This document shows, in pieces, positions 38,943-51,971 of a stretch of 64,000 nucleotides of DNA. Numbering within the stretch: the first letter of the stretch is position 1; the number at the start of each line of letters is the position of its first letter. Location of the stretch: positions 11,904,998 through 11,968,997 of the forward strand of contig NC_088791.1 of assembly GCF_011386835.1 (NCBI RefSeq). The letters are read 5' to 3'. The notes below the pieces were generated by a model. It saw nothing but the letters and a program-made list of their open reading frames with translations. It did not search any database and was not told the origin of the DNA. The position numbers and the translations under genes are program-made. Source of the stretch: Chrysemys picta bellii. Lineage: Eukaryota; Chordata; Testudines; Emydidae.

Positions 38943-41900
38943 CTCCCACGGGCAGTTGGCTAGTGTCCCTGGACAGACACAGCAATTGCCCGCATGGAAC
39001 CGTAACATTTGGCCGGAATGGAATGTGTTGTTATCTTGCTCTTAATGCAATAAAAACAAAGCAGCATCGCCCAGGACCGTGGGACAAACCAGCTCTCTGC
39101 AGACCACCAGCAAGTGCTCCGCATCTCTGTTCAGAAGGGGAGCGTCCCCACTACGCTTTTCGACACCCACACAAACAAAACGCATCCCGCCCCTGCAAAG
39201 ACGTCCCCCTGCCTGTTCTGAGGCAGAATATGAGTACAGAAACCCGGCGTGGCTTCGCTGCAGCAGGTAGCTCCAGTGAGCGCTCCAGCCCCGCTCAAGG
39301 GGGGGCAAGAACATTTCAGAACAACCATTGAGTTACACAGCGGGATTGGATTAGCAGCACAGAGTGATTGGATTAGCCGCTGCTGAATTGTTGCATGACT
39401 GCCTCAAGCATCAGCATCCCTTGGGTCAGCTAGTTAGAGTTTAGCTGGAGTTGAGTTAGGGCTAACACCCAGCTAACTGTGCTGTGAAGATGTATCCTCG
39501 GCGGCCACACGCTAGAGGCGGATTTTGGGAGGCATAGAGCACAGCCTAACCCCAGAGACGAGTGACTATGCAGCCAGTGGGACAAAGGAGAGATTGAACC
39601 AGAGAGATCCTTTCTATGCCATGATCTCCAAGGAAGTGTGACGAAGATTCCCATACACGATCAGGAATCATAAAGGATGTCTCAAAGAGTGAGGATGAAA
39701 GACGGTGCTGGACTGTAGGAGAAAGGAGAGTGATGGCAGAGGTGGCCTGTTGCAGGAATGTCACAGCAGATCAATCCCCAAACACAATGTGTGTAATGCT
39801 CTCCTGGGTGTATCATACCCACTGACAGATGCTCCACAGGCCTGTCTTTTCACTACACTTTGGGAATACTTGGCGAGCTTGTCCCGCCAATCAAACACCT
39901 AGTGAATTTGACCAAAATCGATGGAACTAAAATTATGCCAATTAAACTGTTTTAGGTTTCTAAAGTTCACCCAAAGGCCGTGAGTCAAAGCCCAGGGTGA
40001 CTCATGCCATTCATTTCCATTGCCTTTGGATCAGGTCCTCTGAGACCATTTCATAACTTGCTCCTTTTCCTTGGGGACAACCAGACCCAAAGCCAAGCAG
40101 ACAACTAGAGATGGGCTAGTACGTCTTTTCTAATTCTAGCTTCTGTGAGTCTGTAGGCAAGATAGTTGATTACACAGAAAAACTAGCCTGGGTCAAACAA
40201 GTTGGTGATCCCAGCTCAGTTTCTAGCAAACACGTAGCTATGAGACAGAACCTACCAACCCATTTAAGTCCCTAGTTAAAGGGTTTTAGAAGATCATTTG
40301 TTGGCAGTCTTAGAAGACTCAGTACAAGCTTCCCTACTGATCATTATTGTCCAAGGTCCAAAAATCGCATGGACCTTGTTGAATGGTTGGGCTACAGATC
40401 AGCATAGATCCTGATGGGAGAAGCTTGCACTGTGGCAGCCCGTTCTGCTTTTGGATAAATAGAAGATCTCAGTTTAATGGATTTTTAACACCAGTCCTGG
40501 TACCAGTGTTAAATTCCTGTTCAAATCCACAGCAATGGAGCGTGTCACAGGCGGAGCATCTGGCCCAGACAAATGGCTGTGACCAAAAAGTATCACTGAA
40601 GTTTAGACACCAGCAGAAATGATAATCATGATCGAGTGAAGAAACACCACCCTGGATGAAAGTACTAGAACATGTGCAACCAAAAATCCAGATGTTCCCA
40701 GAAGCAGTTTAAATCCCAGAGATAAGGCTGTGATTTTGGTCAATAGAGGGACTATTTCCAGATATGGGCCTTGCCTTTTCACTGCTCTGTCTACCAAAAG
40801 AACTAAGTCAACAGCAAGGAACCTCCCTCCCCCCGACATCATAAATGTGATCCAAACCAGACTTCATGCACACATTACACCCTCCAAAGTTGGAGGCTGA
40901 CATGCAAGCAAAACCACCTTCCTCAGATGGGTTTTGGCTAACAAGGAACATTATTTTCTACAGGAGGTTTAAAAATATGTAGTCCTCCCCGATCAAAGGG
41001 TGTTTAGAACAGGGCAAGATGGAATTAATTTGCATCTTGTTGCATCTCACCCCCCATCATCTGTGCCCTTATGTGAAGTTCTACAGGATTTAATAGCGAA
41101 TTCCATTGCTGCAGTGGAGTGGGACAATGGTATAAAAAGACCCAGAGGAAGGATTTCATGCACTATTGAATGCTATGGGGCAGATCCTCAGCTGGTGTAA
41201 ATTGTCGTGGTTCCATCCATGGGGCACTGGCAGCGTGCACCAGCTGGCAATCAGCTCCTATGACACTGACGAGTCATTTCTGTAGAACCCTAATAAATGG
41301 CTGTACAACCTTATTGGTTTCATCTTGATTAAATTCTGTCAGGGTTTCCCATAAAGGGATGCCACTATTTAGGGCTCTTACATTACGTAGTACTTTACTC
41401 TGAGAGTAACATGCAATGGATGTGAGTAAAGCGATCAGAATCTAGGCCTTATAGTGTTAGCTCCTCAGATAAGGGACTTTATTGTCTCATTTGTCTGTAA
41501 GGTGTCTAGCACACTTTGGTAGCTACTTAAATATGTAAATATGTAACAAAATAATAAGACAATAATTATAATCAAACATCGTTGTTAATTTGTAATAACA
41601 GGGGCATCTTTCCAGGTTTATTTAACCAGCCCACGGGTTTATTGCAAGCACCTGTGAGCATGGACACGACAAAGACAACAAATACTACGTCTTGGCAGGG
41701 GGGTAGACTAGAATCACTAGATGACCCTTGTGGACCCATCTAACCTTATGGTTCTATGACAGAGACCAGTCTCAGATCTTCCATTAGGGAGCTTTCTTTT
41801 CTCCAGGGCTGAGCTGTCATGCAGAGGCCTGTACTCTAAGTTGTCCAGGATAACAAAAGTCTGATTCAGTCTGTCACATAAAATGGTCTGTAAAAAAAGC

Positions 41901-42297
41901 CAGCCGCAGTCGGCGACAAATGGACCAGGACAAGTTAAAAGTACTGTAATCTTCCAGTTTCCTCCTAAAGTCATGGGCTAGTGAGACGTAAGTAATGGGG
42001 AGCAAGGCAGAAATCATTTACTCCTACTAAAGCTGGGTGGGGCCCACACAAAAGTCACCATTTACTATTGTAATCGTAAACAAAGGTTTCATTAAGATCT
42101 TCATCTGTTTGGTGCCCTTATCCACACAACAGGTCACAGCCCGAAGCTTTTACTTTGAATGCAGCTATAATTCATTGTAGATCGCTTGACACTACACTAG
42201 CCCTCTTGCAGGAGATAGGTGCTTTCAAAATGCCATGCACCACCACCATGCACCACCAGGCACGCGAGGTGATAAAGGGCTGTCTGTCCGTCTATGG
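38943..42297. other. Intergenic DNA, little recognised
   Basis: No gene and no well-preserved transposon. Small hints are a L2-like 3' tail near 41450-41540 (gttagctcctcagataaggg, tctagcacactttgg) and a half hairpin at 41175-41215 (ggcagatcctcagctggtgtaaa). Confidence 0.6.
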
Positions 42298-42513
42298 CAG
42301 TGGGTCTCAAACTTTTTTACTGGTGACCCCTTTCACATTGCAAGCCTCTGAGTGCGACCCCCCTAATGAGTTAAACACACTGCTTAATATATTTAGCACC
42401 ATTATAAATGCTGGAGACAAGCGGGGTTTGGGGTTGAGGTTGACGGCTCGCGACCCCCCATGTAATGACCTTGTGAGCCCTGAGGGGTCCCGATCCCAGT
42501 TTGAGAACCCCTA
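42298..42513. mobile_element. hAT/Charlie-like MITE
   Basis: Starts CAGTGGGTCTCAAACT and ends AGTTTGAGAACCCCTA, the Charlie-type terminal repeat. It is about 216 bp. A clean 8-bp duplication is not visible, so one edge may be altered. Confidence 0.75.
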
Positions 42514-42609
42514 GTTGGCCCTGTCAACACTGGTTCTCCACTTGCAAAGTAACTCCCTGCTCTCCATGTGTCAGTATATAATGCCTGCATCTGTAACTTT
42601 CACTCTATG

Positions 42610-42705
42610 CATCTGAAGAAGTGAGGTTTTTACCCACAAAAGCTTATGCCCAAATAAATCTGTTAGTCTTTAAGGTGCCACCAGACTCCGTGTTGTTTTT
42701 TTCCT
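42610..42705. repeat. Short retroposed repeat, direct repeats ACTCTATG
   Basis: catctgaagaagtgagg at one end and gactccgtgttg at the other, as in 34428-34514. ACTCTATG lies on both sides (42602-42609 and 42706-42713). Confidence 0.8.
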
Positions 42706-43344
42706 ACTCTATGGTAATCTCTAAGGCACCTATTACTGCTGCATCTAGGCATCCTAGATAGATTGCTGGGGGGTGAGGGAAGGGGGCATATGTAAGTCTA
42801 TAAAAAGAATCCATTTCAGCATGTGAAGTTGTGGTGGAGGGAGGGCTAGAGAGGACAGGGAGAGTGTGTCTGCTGCATGACTTAACAATTTTGACAGCTC
42901 TTCACACTGTAAGGGAAATGTGTGTGTGTGTGTTCTGGGAGCGGGTGTCAGCGCTGAGTAGCTGTGTCTGGAATTTAGGCCAATGCTATTCATCCTTTGG
43001 AATGCTGCACACAATTGCATGTCAGTGTCTGAATATTTGAAGCCCAGGGTGGCCGGGTCCTCATGAATGTGCAATGCAACACTGCAGCAGGGCTCTGTAG
43101 AATGCTAATTGCTTCTTCCCAACTGCTGGAAAAGATGCCCCACTGTAAGATGCCAGCCCCTGCCAGGCACGCATACCACCCCGTTGCTGCTTTCTTCCCT
43201 GACAGAGCCTGCTAGTGCAGTTTCTGCTACCTCGTAAGACCCATTGCACCATAGTCTGTCAGCTACCGGACCACAGCTGATGACTGATAGGCAGAAGATT
43301 AAGAACTGCAAGGATGCCAGCCAGCTAGCCTCAGAGGAACCGGG

Positions 43345-44542
43345 TGTGACAGGTTGGATCACAGAAACCCCCTTGGGAGCTGCCACCTGATGTGCAAAGA
43401 CTACCTCTGCTCCCGTTTTCCCTGCCAGCTCAGGACTCCAGCACCCTGTCTTGCTGAGCCAGACACTCCAGTCTGCTCCAACACAGACCCAGGGTCTGAA
43501 TCACTTGTCCCAAAGCTGCAAGTTTACCTGAAACCAGCTCACAGAAGTGTGCTTGTCTTTAGCACTCAGATGCCCAACTCCCAATGGGGTCTAAACCCAA
43601 ATAAATCCGTTTAACCCTGTATAAAGCTTATGCAGGGCAAACTCATAAATTGTTCGCCCTCTATAACACTGATAGAGAGATATGCACAGTTGTTTGCTCC
43701 CCCAGGTATTAATACATACTCTGAGTAAATTACTAAATAAAAGGTGATTTTATTAAATACAGAAAATAGGATTTAAGTGGTTCCAAGTAGTAACAGACAG
43801 AACAAAGTAAGTCACCAAGCAAAATAAAATAAAATGCGCAAATCTATGCCTGATCAAACTGAATACAGATAATCTCACCCTCAGAGATGTTTCAGTAAGT
43901 TTTTCTCAGACTGGACACCTTCCAGGCCTGGGCACAATTCTTTCCCCTGGTACAGCTCTTGTTGCAGCTCAGGTGATAGCTAGGGGATTCTTCATGATGG
44001 CTCCTCTCTCCCCTTGTTCTCTTCCACCCCTTTATATATCTTTTGCATAAGGCAGGAACCCTTTGTCCCTCTGGGTTTCCACCCCCCCCCCCCACTCACT
44101 GGAAATGCACCAGGTTAAAGATGGATTCCAGTTCAGGTGACATGATCACATGTCACTGCAAGACTTCATTACTCACTTGCCAGCACACACACATATACAG
44201 GAAGACTCACAGGTAAATACGGCCATCTGCAGACAATGGGAGTCATCAAGATTCCAAACCATCATTAATGGCCCACACTTTACATAATTACAAGAGGCCC
44301 TCAGAGTTATATTTTATATTTCTAGTTTTAGATACAAGAGTGGTACATTTATACAAATCGGATGATCACACTCAGTAGATTATAAGCTTTGTAACGATAG
44401 CTTACAAGAGACCTTTTGCATGAAGCATATCCCAGTTACGTTATATTCACTTTTTACCATATTTTTCTAAAACTATCTCAGTTATATTAGATTCACTTAT
44501 TATCATGTTTTTATAAAACCATATAGACTGCACAACGTCACA
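43345..44542 (+). mobile_element. Solo LTR of an endogenous retroelement
   Basis: About 1.2 kb beginning TGTGAC and ending GTCACA, so it has a TG...CA terminus with a 6-bp inverted repeat. The perfect 5-bp duplication CCGGG flanks it (43340-43344 and 44543-44547). No gag, pol or env frame lies next to it. An AATAAA occurs at about 43601 and a TATA-like tttatatatc at about 44031. The orientation is not certain. A 5-bp duplication fits retrovirus-like or Gypsy-like integrases. Confidence 0.8.
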
Positions 44543-45414
44543 CCGGGCTCTTTGCCACAGCTGAAAAGCTGGGCTGACTTTGAAGAGCTGATTTGGTGGT
44601 GGAAACCCGAGCGTGTGTATTCCAAGTTTACTTAGAGCAGTAATTTGTGTTTTCGATGATTTACCTTCTAAAAAAATCGGACCTGTCTTGCACCCCCAGA
44701 AAGGGCATCTTGCACCCCCAGGGGGTGCGTGCACCCTAGGGTAAGAACCACTGATTTGGAGTCACCTTTTCTTTTCAGGCAAAGGCTGCTGGCCTGACAG
44801 CTCTGGAGTCTAAAATCTTCTATTGATGCTTATCTGCAGCACAGGCCTTGGCTTCCTCCACACTGCTATGCCAATCGGTCTCCATGCTGATTTGAGGGGC
44901 AGTTCAGTCTCCATAGCCCAGTCTGTCCTAGGCACCTCTGCTGAGGCTCCCAGTAAGAGGGCCAGTTAGTGCACACGGTGCTGACACTTCCTGTGATGCG
45001 GATAGCTGTCTGCGATGAATAAACAGAGACCAACACATTCATTTTGAACAGGCCACTGAGCTGCCTTCAGATAATAACATGAGTCATCCTATCTGTGCAT
45101 CACTTGTGGGTTTTGAACCGAGAAAGCAACACTAAGGGTGAGCGGCAAATAAACAGAATCCAGGAAAAGACATTGAAATGTTAATGTGCAACAGTGAAAT
45201 GGACTTCCAAGTGAAATGCAATTTACAGTCACTTAACATTGGGCTCAGGACACCATTGTTAAAAACCCAGCAGCACCATACAAACAATTGCTTCTTTGAA
45301 TGTGTTCTATTTGGAGACTTGTGGGACTCACTGCTGCAGGAGTCCGAGTTCAATGCCACGGAAGGATTTTTAAAATGAAAGGATCATTTTATGACAAATA
45401 AGAGAGCTGGTCAA

Positions 45415-46376
45415 AAATGTCTATGGAACAGTTTTCTATCAAAAATGCAATTAATGATCTGGATGATGGGATGGATTGCACCCTCAGCAAGTTCGCAGAT
45501 GACACTAAGCTGGGGGGAGAGGTAGATATGCTGGAGAGCAGGGACAGGGTCCAGAGTGACCTAGACAAATTGGAGGATTGGGCCAAAGGAAATCAGATGA
45601 GGTTCAACAAGGACAAGTGCAGAGTCCTTAGGACGGAAGAATTCCATGCACTGCTATAGGCTGGGGACCGACTGGCTAAGCAGCAGTTCTGAAGAAAAGG
45701 ACCTGGGGATTACAGTGGACGAGAAGCTGGATATGAGTCAGCAGTGTGCCCTTGTTGCCAAGAAGGCTAACGGCATATTCAGGTGCATTAGTAGGAGCAT
45801 TGCTAGCAGATTGATGGACATGATTATTCCCCTCTATTTGGCACTGGTGAGGCCACATCTGGAGTATTGAGTCCAGATTTGGGCCCTTCACTACAGAAAG
45901 CATGTGTACAAATTGGAGAGAGTCCAGCGGAGGGCAACAAAAATGACTAGAGGGTTGGGGCACATGACTTATGAGGAGATGCTGAGGGAACTGGGCTTGT
46001 TTAGTCTGCAGAAGAGAAGAGTGAGGGGGGATTTGATAGCAGCCTTCAACTACCTGAAGGGGGGGTTCCAAAGAGGATGGAGCTCGGCTGTTCTCAGTGG
46101 TGGCAGATGACAGAACAAGGAGCAATGGTCTCAAGTTGCAGTGGAGGAGGTTTAGGTTGGATATTAGGAAACACTGTTTCACTAGGAGGGTGGTGAAGCA
46201 CTGGAATGGGTTACCTAGGGAGGTGGTGGAATCTCCATCCTTAGAGGTTTTTAAGGTCAGGCTTGACAAAGCCCTGGCTGGGATGATTTAATTGGGTTTC
46301 GTCCTGCTTTAAGCAGGGGGTTGGACTAGGTGATCTCCTGAGGTCTCTTCCAACCCTAATCTTCTATGATTCTATG
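45415..46376 (+). mobile_element. CR1 LINE, end of ORF2 and 3' end
   Basis: Frame-broken ORF2 fragments: the reverse transcriptase [12 protein letters not shown], the connection [22 protein letters not shown], and the tail [13 protein letters not shown]. It ends in the CR1 3' signature gactaggtgatctcctgagg. It is 5'-truncated at about 45415. Confidence 0.93.
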
Positions 46377-46630
46377 AACAATGAAATTGCATTAGTAAGA
46401 GCATAAACTGATCGTTGCAGAGATTAAGACAGAATTTTGACCCTAATACAGAATTGCACTATTGGTAGAGCCCTTACTACTTTGTTTATTTTTGGATAAT
46501 TATTTCTCTTTCCTCTGAGGCATCAGATAGTGATCAGTCCCAGCAACTGGACATTGTGAGCAATTGTATTGCCATTCAAGAATCTGTCACCAAATCCATT
46601 GACCTAAGGTAGGCTTGAGTCCTTTAAATT

Positions 46631-46723
46631 TAGGCCCAGAGCTGTAAAGGTATTTAGGTGCCTAACGTCCACTGAAATCAATGGGAGTTAGGCGCCTAAA
46701 TACCTTTGAGGATCTGGGCCCTA
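46631..46723. repeat. Perfect-looking short hairpin repeat
   Basis: ggcccagagctgtaaaggtatttagg pairs with cctaaatacctttgaggatctgggcc. The loop carries tgaaatcaatggg. Related hairpins lie at 4308-4382 and 2740-2810. Confidence 0.75.
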
Positions 46724-48042
46724 CTCCCAGGTGGAGTGCTTTACTAGCGTGGGTAGCTCCTTTGAATAAACTGGGGTCCCTCACAGTTGTAAAGACTACA
46801 AAGTCCATGTCTTGCTTCTGGATGCAAAAACGTCTTTGTGCTGAGACAAAGTTCAGGACCTGTCCAACCTGTATACTACCTGTATTGCTATCTGGGTCCA
46901 AAATCTGGACCCTCTTGCAGGCAGACTTGGAGTGGCTATCCATATGTGCTATCAGCACCAAATCCTTGGTGGTTTGACTTTGCACGAAATGTCACAATCC
47001 CACAGAGATCTGGCCTTCCTCCAGTTGCTCATCATATTCAAAAGCAGCATGGCACGCTTTTCAGCCGTGTCACCACGATGGACCAAACCACCCCAGCGAA
47101 GCAGTGTACGCCCTGACCTTACCTGGAGCTGCTCGCAGGGCCACCCCAGAGATTTGTGGATTAGCAGGATTGAGCCAGATCTGGGAACTTCACTACACAA
47201 TGCCTGGGGTGACGCCATCAACTGTGGTCACTCTGGCTGGTGCAACGGTCCTCCATTGACTACGCACGTTTTATGATGCAAAGCAGTAAAAAGACTAGGC
47301 CAGTAGCATGGTAAGGATCGGGCCCTTGATCATCTCCTTTGTGTTAGATACATTTTACTGCTGAGTCCCTGTTAGCTGAAATTTAGGAGAATTTCCAGTA
47401 ATTGCATGGTTCTACTCTCAACGATTCTTCCTGGCCCTAACACTACTACACATTTGATAGCTTTTCAGTTTAAACAGAAAGTAGCTAAGCCCGGGAGGGG
47501 AGTGGCACGCCAGTCACTGTAGCACAGGCTGCCTCATATAAGCCAATGACAAACCACCTTCTGCTTTAGATGGGAACGGGAGCAAGCTGTGAATTGGCAT
47601 AGGAGGGTAGGGTCATTGATTTCAGTTTGCTAAGGTTCAGGGTGTCTGATTCACTTTCAGAACAAGCAGATTCACACACCCCCAAGCCCTGAGTTTCAGT
47701 TTCAGACCAATCCCAAAACTCAAAGTGAAACCAGGTCATAGCAGTCAAGACTCACTCAGCTTTGCCTGGAAAGTCTGAGGCCCAAGAAACTGCCAATTTC
47801 ACATGGTTTTGATTCAAAATCATAAACCAGATTCACTCATAACTATCTGGTTTGCAATGGAAGCAGGCAAACTGCACGGTTACATGGTCGTCATTTTGCA
47901 CAGAGCTTCTTGAAGGCCTGTTTTATAATGTCAGGGAAATAAAAGCTTCTCCCAAAAGAAACCTGTTGTACTGCAAGCAAAAACAATGTGAGTTGTGCCT
48001 TCCCAAGGAGATGTCCTGCCCTGGGTAAGGATAAAAGGGTTT
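46724..48042. other. Intergenic DNA, nothing recognised
   Basis: No gene, transposon or strong repeat is visible. The open frames here are short and overlap on both strands. Confidence 0.55.
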
Positions 48043-48527
48043 AAAAAAAAAAAAAAAAAAAACCAAGGATGATGTCATGGTAGAGATCTGCTATAGACTA
48101 CCTAACCAGGAAGAATAGGTGGATGAGGCTTTTTTTATACAACTAACAAAATCATCCAAAGCACAGGACTTGGTGGTGAGGGGGAACTTCCACCACCCAG
48201 AAATCTGTTGGAAAAATTATAAAGCAGGGCACCGATTATCCAACAAGTTCTTGGAATGTATTGGAGACAGTTTTTTGTTTCAGAAGGTGAAGAAAGCAAC
48301 TAGGGGAGAGGCTGTTCTCAATTGGATTTTGACAAATAGGGAGGAACTGGTTGAGAATTTAAAAGTGGAAGGCAGCTTGGCTGAAAGTGATCATGAGATG
48401 ATGAGTTCATGATACTAAGGGAATGGTAGGAGGGAAAACAGCACAATAAAGATAATAAATTTCAGGAAGGCAGACTTTAGCAAACTCAGGGAGTTGGTAG
48501 GTAAGATCTCCTGGGAAGGATGGCTAA

Positions 48528-49236
48528 GGCCTTGTCTACACTACACAGTTTTGTCGACAAAACTAAAAGTCAGCTGTTGTTGACAAAACAGTGGAGGCGT
48601 AGATGCTGAAATGCTCCTCCCGCCGATGTAACTCCCCTGCTATGCCGACATAATAAAACCAGCTCCACGAGAGGCGTAGGGCTTATGTCAGTGTAGTTAG
48701 GGTGATGCAATGTCAGTGGAGACACTGTGTTCCTTACATGGGCTGTTGGCTTTCATTCTTGTCAGTTTCCTAGCTGCCCAGGTGCTGTGAAATTGACAAG
48801 AAAGCAGCTGCTGCCCGGGATCCACTCCAAGCTAGGCTGCCACCCAGGCTCTTGGCTTGGGCTGTTGCCCAGATTCCCTGCTCCTCACATGGAGCCCTGC
48901 TGCCTCTGGGGTCCCGGCTCCCTGCTCGCCACCGGGAGCATGGAAGCCAAACGGACTGCAGGCGTGGATTTCCCCGCCGGAGGTGAGAAGCCCTGGGCAG
49001 CTTCCCTCCTGCTCCTGGCTGGGATAGAGGAGGCGAGAAGCCCTGCGGAGCAGCTGGGCTCCTGGTGGGGAGCTGCATGGAGCTGAGAGCCCTGGCTCTC
49101 AATCCCCCACACTGCCCCTCTTCAGTCGTTGGAAGTGCTCCTGTTCACGATGTGCACCACCGACAGACGGAGGGTAGTGTGGACAACCGCCACTGTAGTA
49201 ATTAATGCAGTGGCTGTAAGTCGACCTAACATAGCC
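48528..49236. mobile_element. Harbinger-like element inside CR1
   Basis: About 709 bp with left end GGCCTTGTCTACAC and right end (inverted) GGCTATGTTAGG, between TAA (48525-48527) and TTA (49237-49239). The CR1 text continues across it (…gggaagg / gggaaaaacagtttgag). No transposase frame. The middle is GC-rich. Confidence 0.7.
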
Positions 49237-50227
49237 TTAGGGGAAAAACAGTTTGAGAAAGTTGGCAGTTTTTCAAAGAGACATTAATAAGGGCACAAGA
49301 GCAAACTGTCTCACTGGGTAGGAAAGACAGGAGGTATGGCAAGAGGCCACTCTGGCTTAACCAGGAGATCTTCAATGGTCTGAAACTCAAAAACGAGTCC
49401 CACAAAAAGGGAAAACTAGGTCAAGTTACGAAGGATGAGTATATATATAAAAAAACCCACACAAGCCTGTAGGGACAAAATTAACAAGGCCATGACACAA
49501 GATCAGATTAAACTAGCTAGAGACATAAAGGGTAACAAGAAAACATTCTACAAATTCATTAGAAGCAAGAGGAAGACCAAGGATAAGATAGGCCCATTAC
49601 TCAATGAGGAGGGAAAGCCAATAATGGAAAAAGGGGAAGCAGCAGAAGTGCTGAATGTCTTTTTTTGTTTCAGTTTTTACCAAAAGGTTAGTAGCGATCA
49701 GACAGCTAACATAGTGAATGCTAGTGAACAAAAGGTAGGATCTGAGGCTAAAATAGGGAAAGAACAAGTTAAAAATTACTTAAACAAGTTAGAGGTCTTC
49801 AAGTTGGCAGGGCCTGATGAAATACATCCTGGAATACTCAAGGAGCTGACTGAGAAGATATCTGAGCCATTAGCGATTATCTTTGAAAAGTCATGGAAGA
49901 TGGGAGAGGACTGGAACAGGGCAAATATAGTCCCAATATGTAAAAAAGGAAAATAAGGACAGCCCAGGGGAAGTACAGAACTGTCAGCTTAACTTCTGTA
50001 CTCAGAAAGATAATGGAGCAAATCAATCAATCAGTTTGCAAACACCTAGAAGATAATAAGGTGATAAATAACAGTCAGCATGGATTTGTCAAGAACAAAT
50101 CTTGTCAAACCAACCTGATAGCTTTCTTTGACAGGGTAACAAGCCTTGTGGATGGGGGGGTGGGGTTTAGAGGTAAATGTGCTATATCTTCACTTTAGTA
50201 AGGCTTTTGATACTATATTTCATGATT

Positions 50228-50424
50228 GGGGGGGGGGGGGGGGGCTAGTTCAGTGGTTTGAGCATTGGCCTCCTAAATCCAGGGTTGTGAGTTCAATCCT
50301 TGAAGGGGCCATTTAGGCATCTGGGGCAAAAATCTGTCTGGGGATTGGTCCTGCTTTGAGCAGGGGGTTGGAGTAGATGACCTCCTGAGGTCCCTTCCAA
50401 TCCTGATATTCTATGATTCTATGA
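50228..50424 (+). mobile_element. Tortoise pol III SINE inside CR1
   Basis: A G-run, then ctagttcagtggtttgagc and gggttgtgagttcaatcc, followed by the CR1-like tail gttggagtagatgacctcc and tctatgattctatga. It splits the reverse-transcriptase region of the host CR1. Confidence 0.92.
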
Positions 50425-51971
50425 CCATCTCATAAACAAACAAGGGACATATAACCTAGATGGAGCTACTATAAGGTGGGTGCATAACTGTTTGGAAAAC
50501 CATTCCCAGAGATTAGTTATCAGTGGTTCACAGTCAAGCTGGAAGGGCATATCAAGTGGGGTCCTGCAGGGATCGGTTCTGTTCAATATCTTCATCAATG
50601 ATTTAGATAATGGCATAGAGAGTACACTTATAAAGTTTGCAGATGATACCAAACTGGGAGGGGTTGCAAGTGCTCTGGAGGATAGGATTAAAATTCAAAA
50701 TGATTTGGACAAACTGGAGAAATGGTCTGAAGTAAATAGGATGAAATTCAATAAGGACAAATGCAAAGTACTGCACTTAGGAAGGAACAATCGGTTGCAC
50801 ACATACAAAATGGGAAATAACTGTGTAGGAAGAAGTACTGTGGAAAGGGATCTGGGGTCATAGTGGATCAGAAGCTAAATGAGAGTCAACAGTGTAACAC
50901 TGTTGCAAAAAAAAAGCAAACCTTATTCTGGGCCGTATTAGCATGTGAGTGTTGTAAGCAAGTCGCGAGAAGTAATTCTTCCGCTCTACTCCGTCCTGAT
51001 TAAGCCTCAACTGGATTATTGTGTCCAGTTCTGGGCAGCACATTTCAGGAAAGATATAGAGAAATTGGGGAAAGTCCAGAGAAGAGCAACAAAAATGATT
51101 AAAGGGCTAGAAAATGTGACTTATGAGGGAAAATTGAAAAAAATTGGGTTTGTTTAGTTTGGAGAAGAGAAGACTGAGAGGGGACATGATAACAGTTTCC
51201 AAGTACATAATAGGTTGTTACAAGGACGGTGAAAAATTTGTTTTCCTTAACCTCTGAGGATAGAACAAGCAGCAATGGGCTTAAATTGCAGCAAGGGAGA
51301 CGTAGGTTGGATATTATGAAAAACTTCCTAACTGTCAGGATAGTTACGCACTGGAACAAATTACCTAGGGAGGTTGTGGAATCTCCATCATTGGAGATTT
51401 TTAGAAAGAGATTAGACAAACACTTGTCAGGAATGGTCTAGTTATTATGTAGTCCTGCCTTGAGTGCAGGGGACTGGACTAGATGACCTATTGAGGTCCC
51501 TTCCAGTTCTACACTTCTGAGCCTTTCTGGCTCTAGACCACCTGAGGTTTCCCCTAGGCTGGAGGAATCCTGCACCAGACAATTAAGATGCTGGGGCAGT
51601 GTAAAACAGCTTCAGCAGGGGCCAGGATATGGCCCTGTTGCTTTTGTATGCGATCATGTCCTGAACAGTTGTGGTCATTAAAAATCTGATATAATTTTCT
51701 GCGAGAGTAGGAAGTTTATCAATCACGGACATTCTGGCCAGCCCTGAATATGTGCAATCTCATTTTGCCTACCTACGTCCCCCAGAGTTTCAATGGTCTA
51801 GGATATCTTTATTTGTTATGCTTTGATCAACAGTGGTCTCATTCCACCCCAGACATGAATACATTTTAGTGGGGGGCAAAGGGATTCCTATCTGTCTTAG
51901 GTTTTTCTAAGGTGTCTGTAACCACGGTACGTGAACACAAATGTATATCTAAATTTCTATATTAGTCTGGT

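Larger units (their letters stand above)
48063..51520 (+). mobile_element. CR1 LINE, 3 kb 5'-truncated copy
   Basis: The copy starts within the endonuclease domain ([19 protein letters not shown] at 48119-48412). It then runs through the reverse transcriptase in broken frames: GPDEIHPGILKEL (49435-49956), SQHGFVKNKSCQTN (50013-50198), VLQGSVLFNIFINDLD and FADDTKLGG (50480-50863), and the tail [12 protein letters not shown] (51229-51441). The GxVLFNIFINDL and FADD motifs are those of CR1/L2-clade RTs. It is inactive because of multiple frame breaks and two later insertions (48528-49236 and 50228-50424). A 20-A run sits at its 5' edge (48043-48062). Confidence 0.93.

Noticed and set aside
48119..51441. 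Series of plus-strand frames as an active reverse transcriptase
   Set aside because: They are one CR1 copy with several frame breaks and two nested insertions. It cannot encode a working protein.
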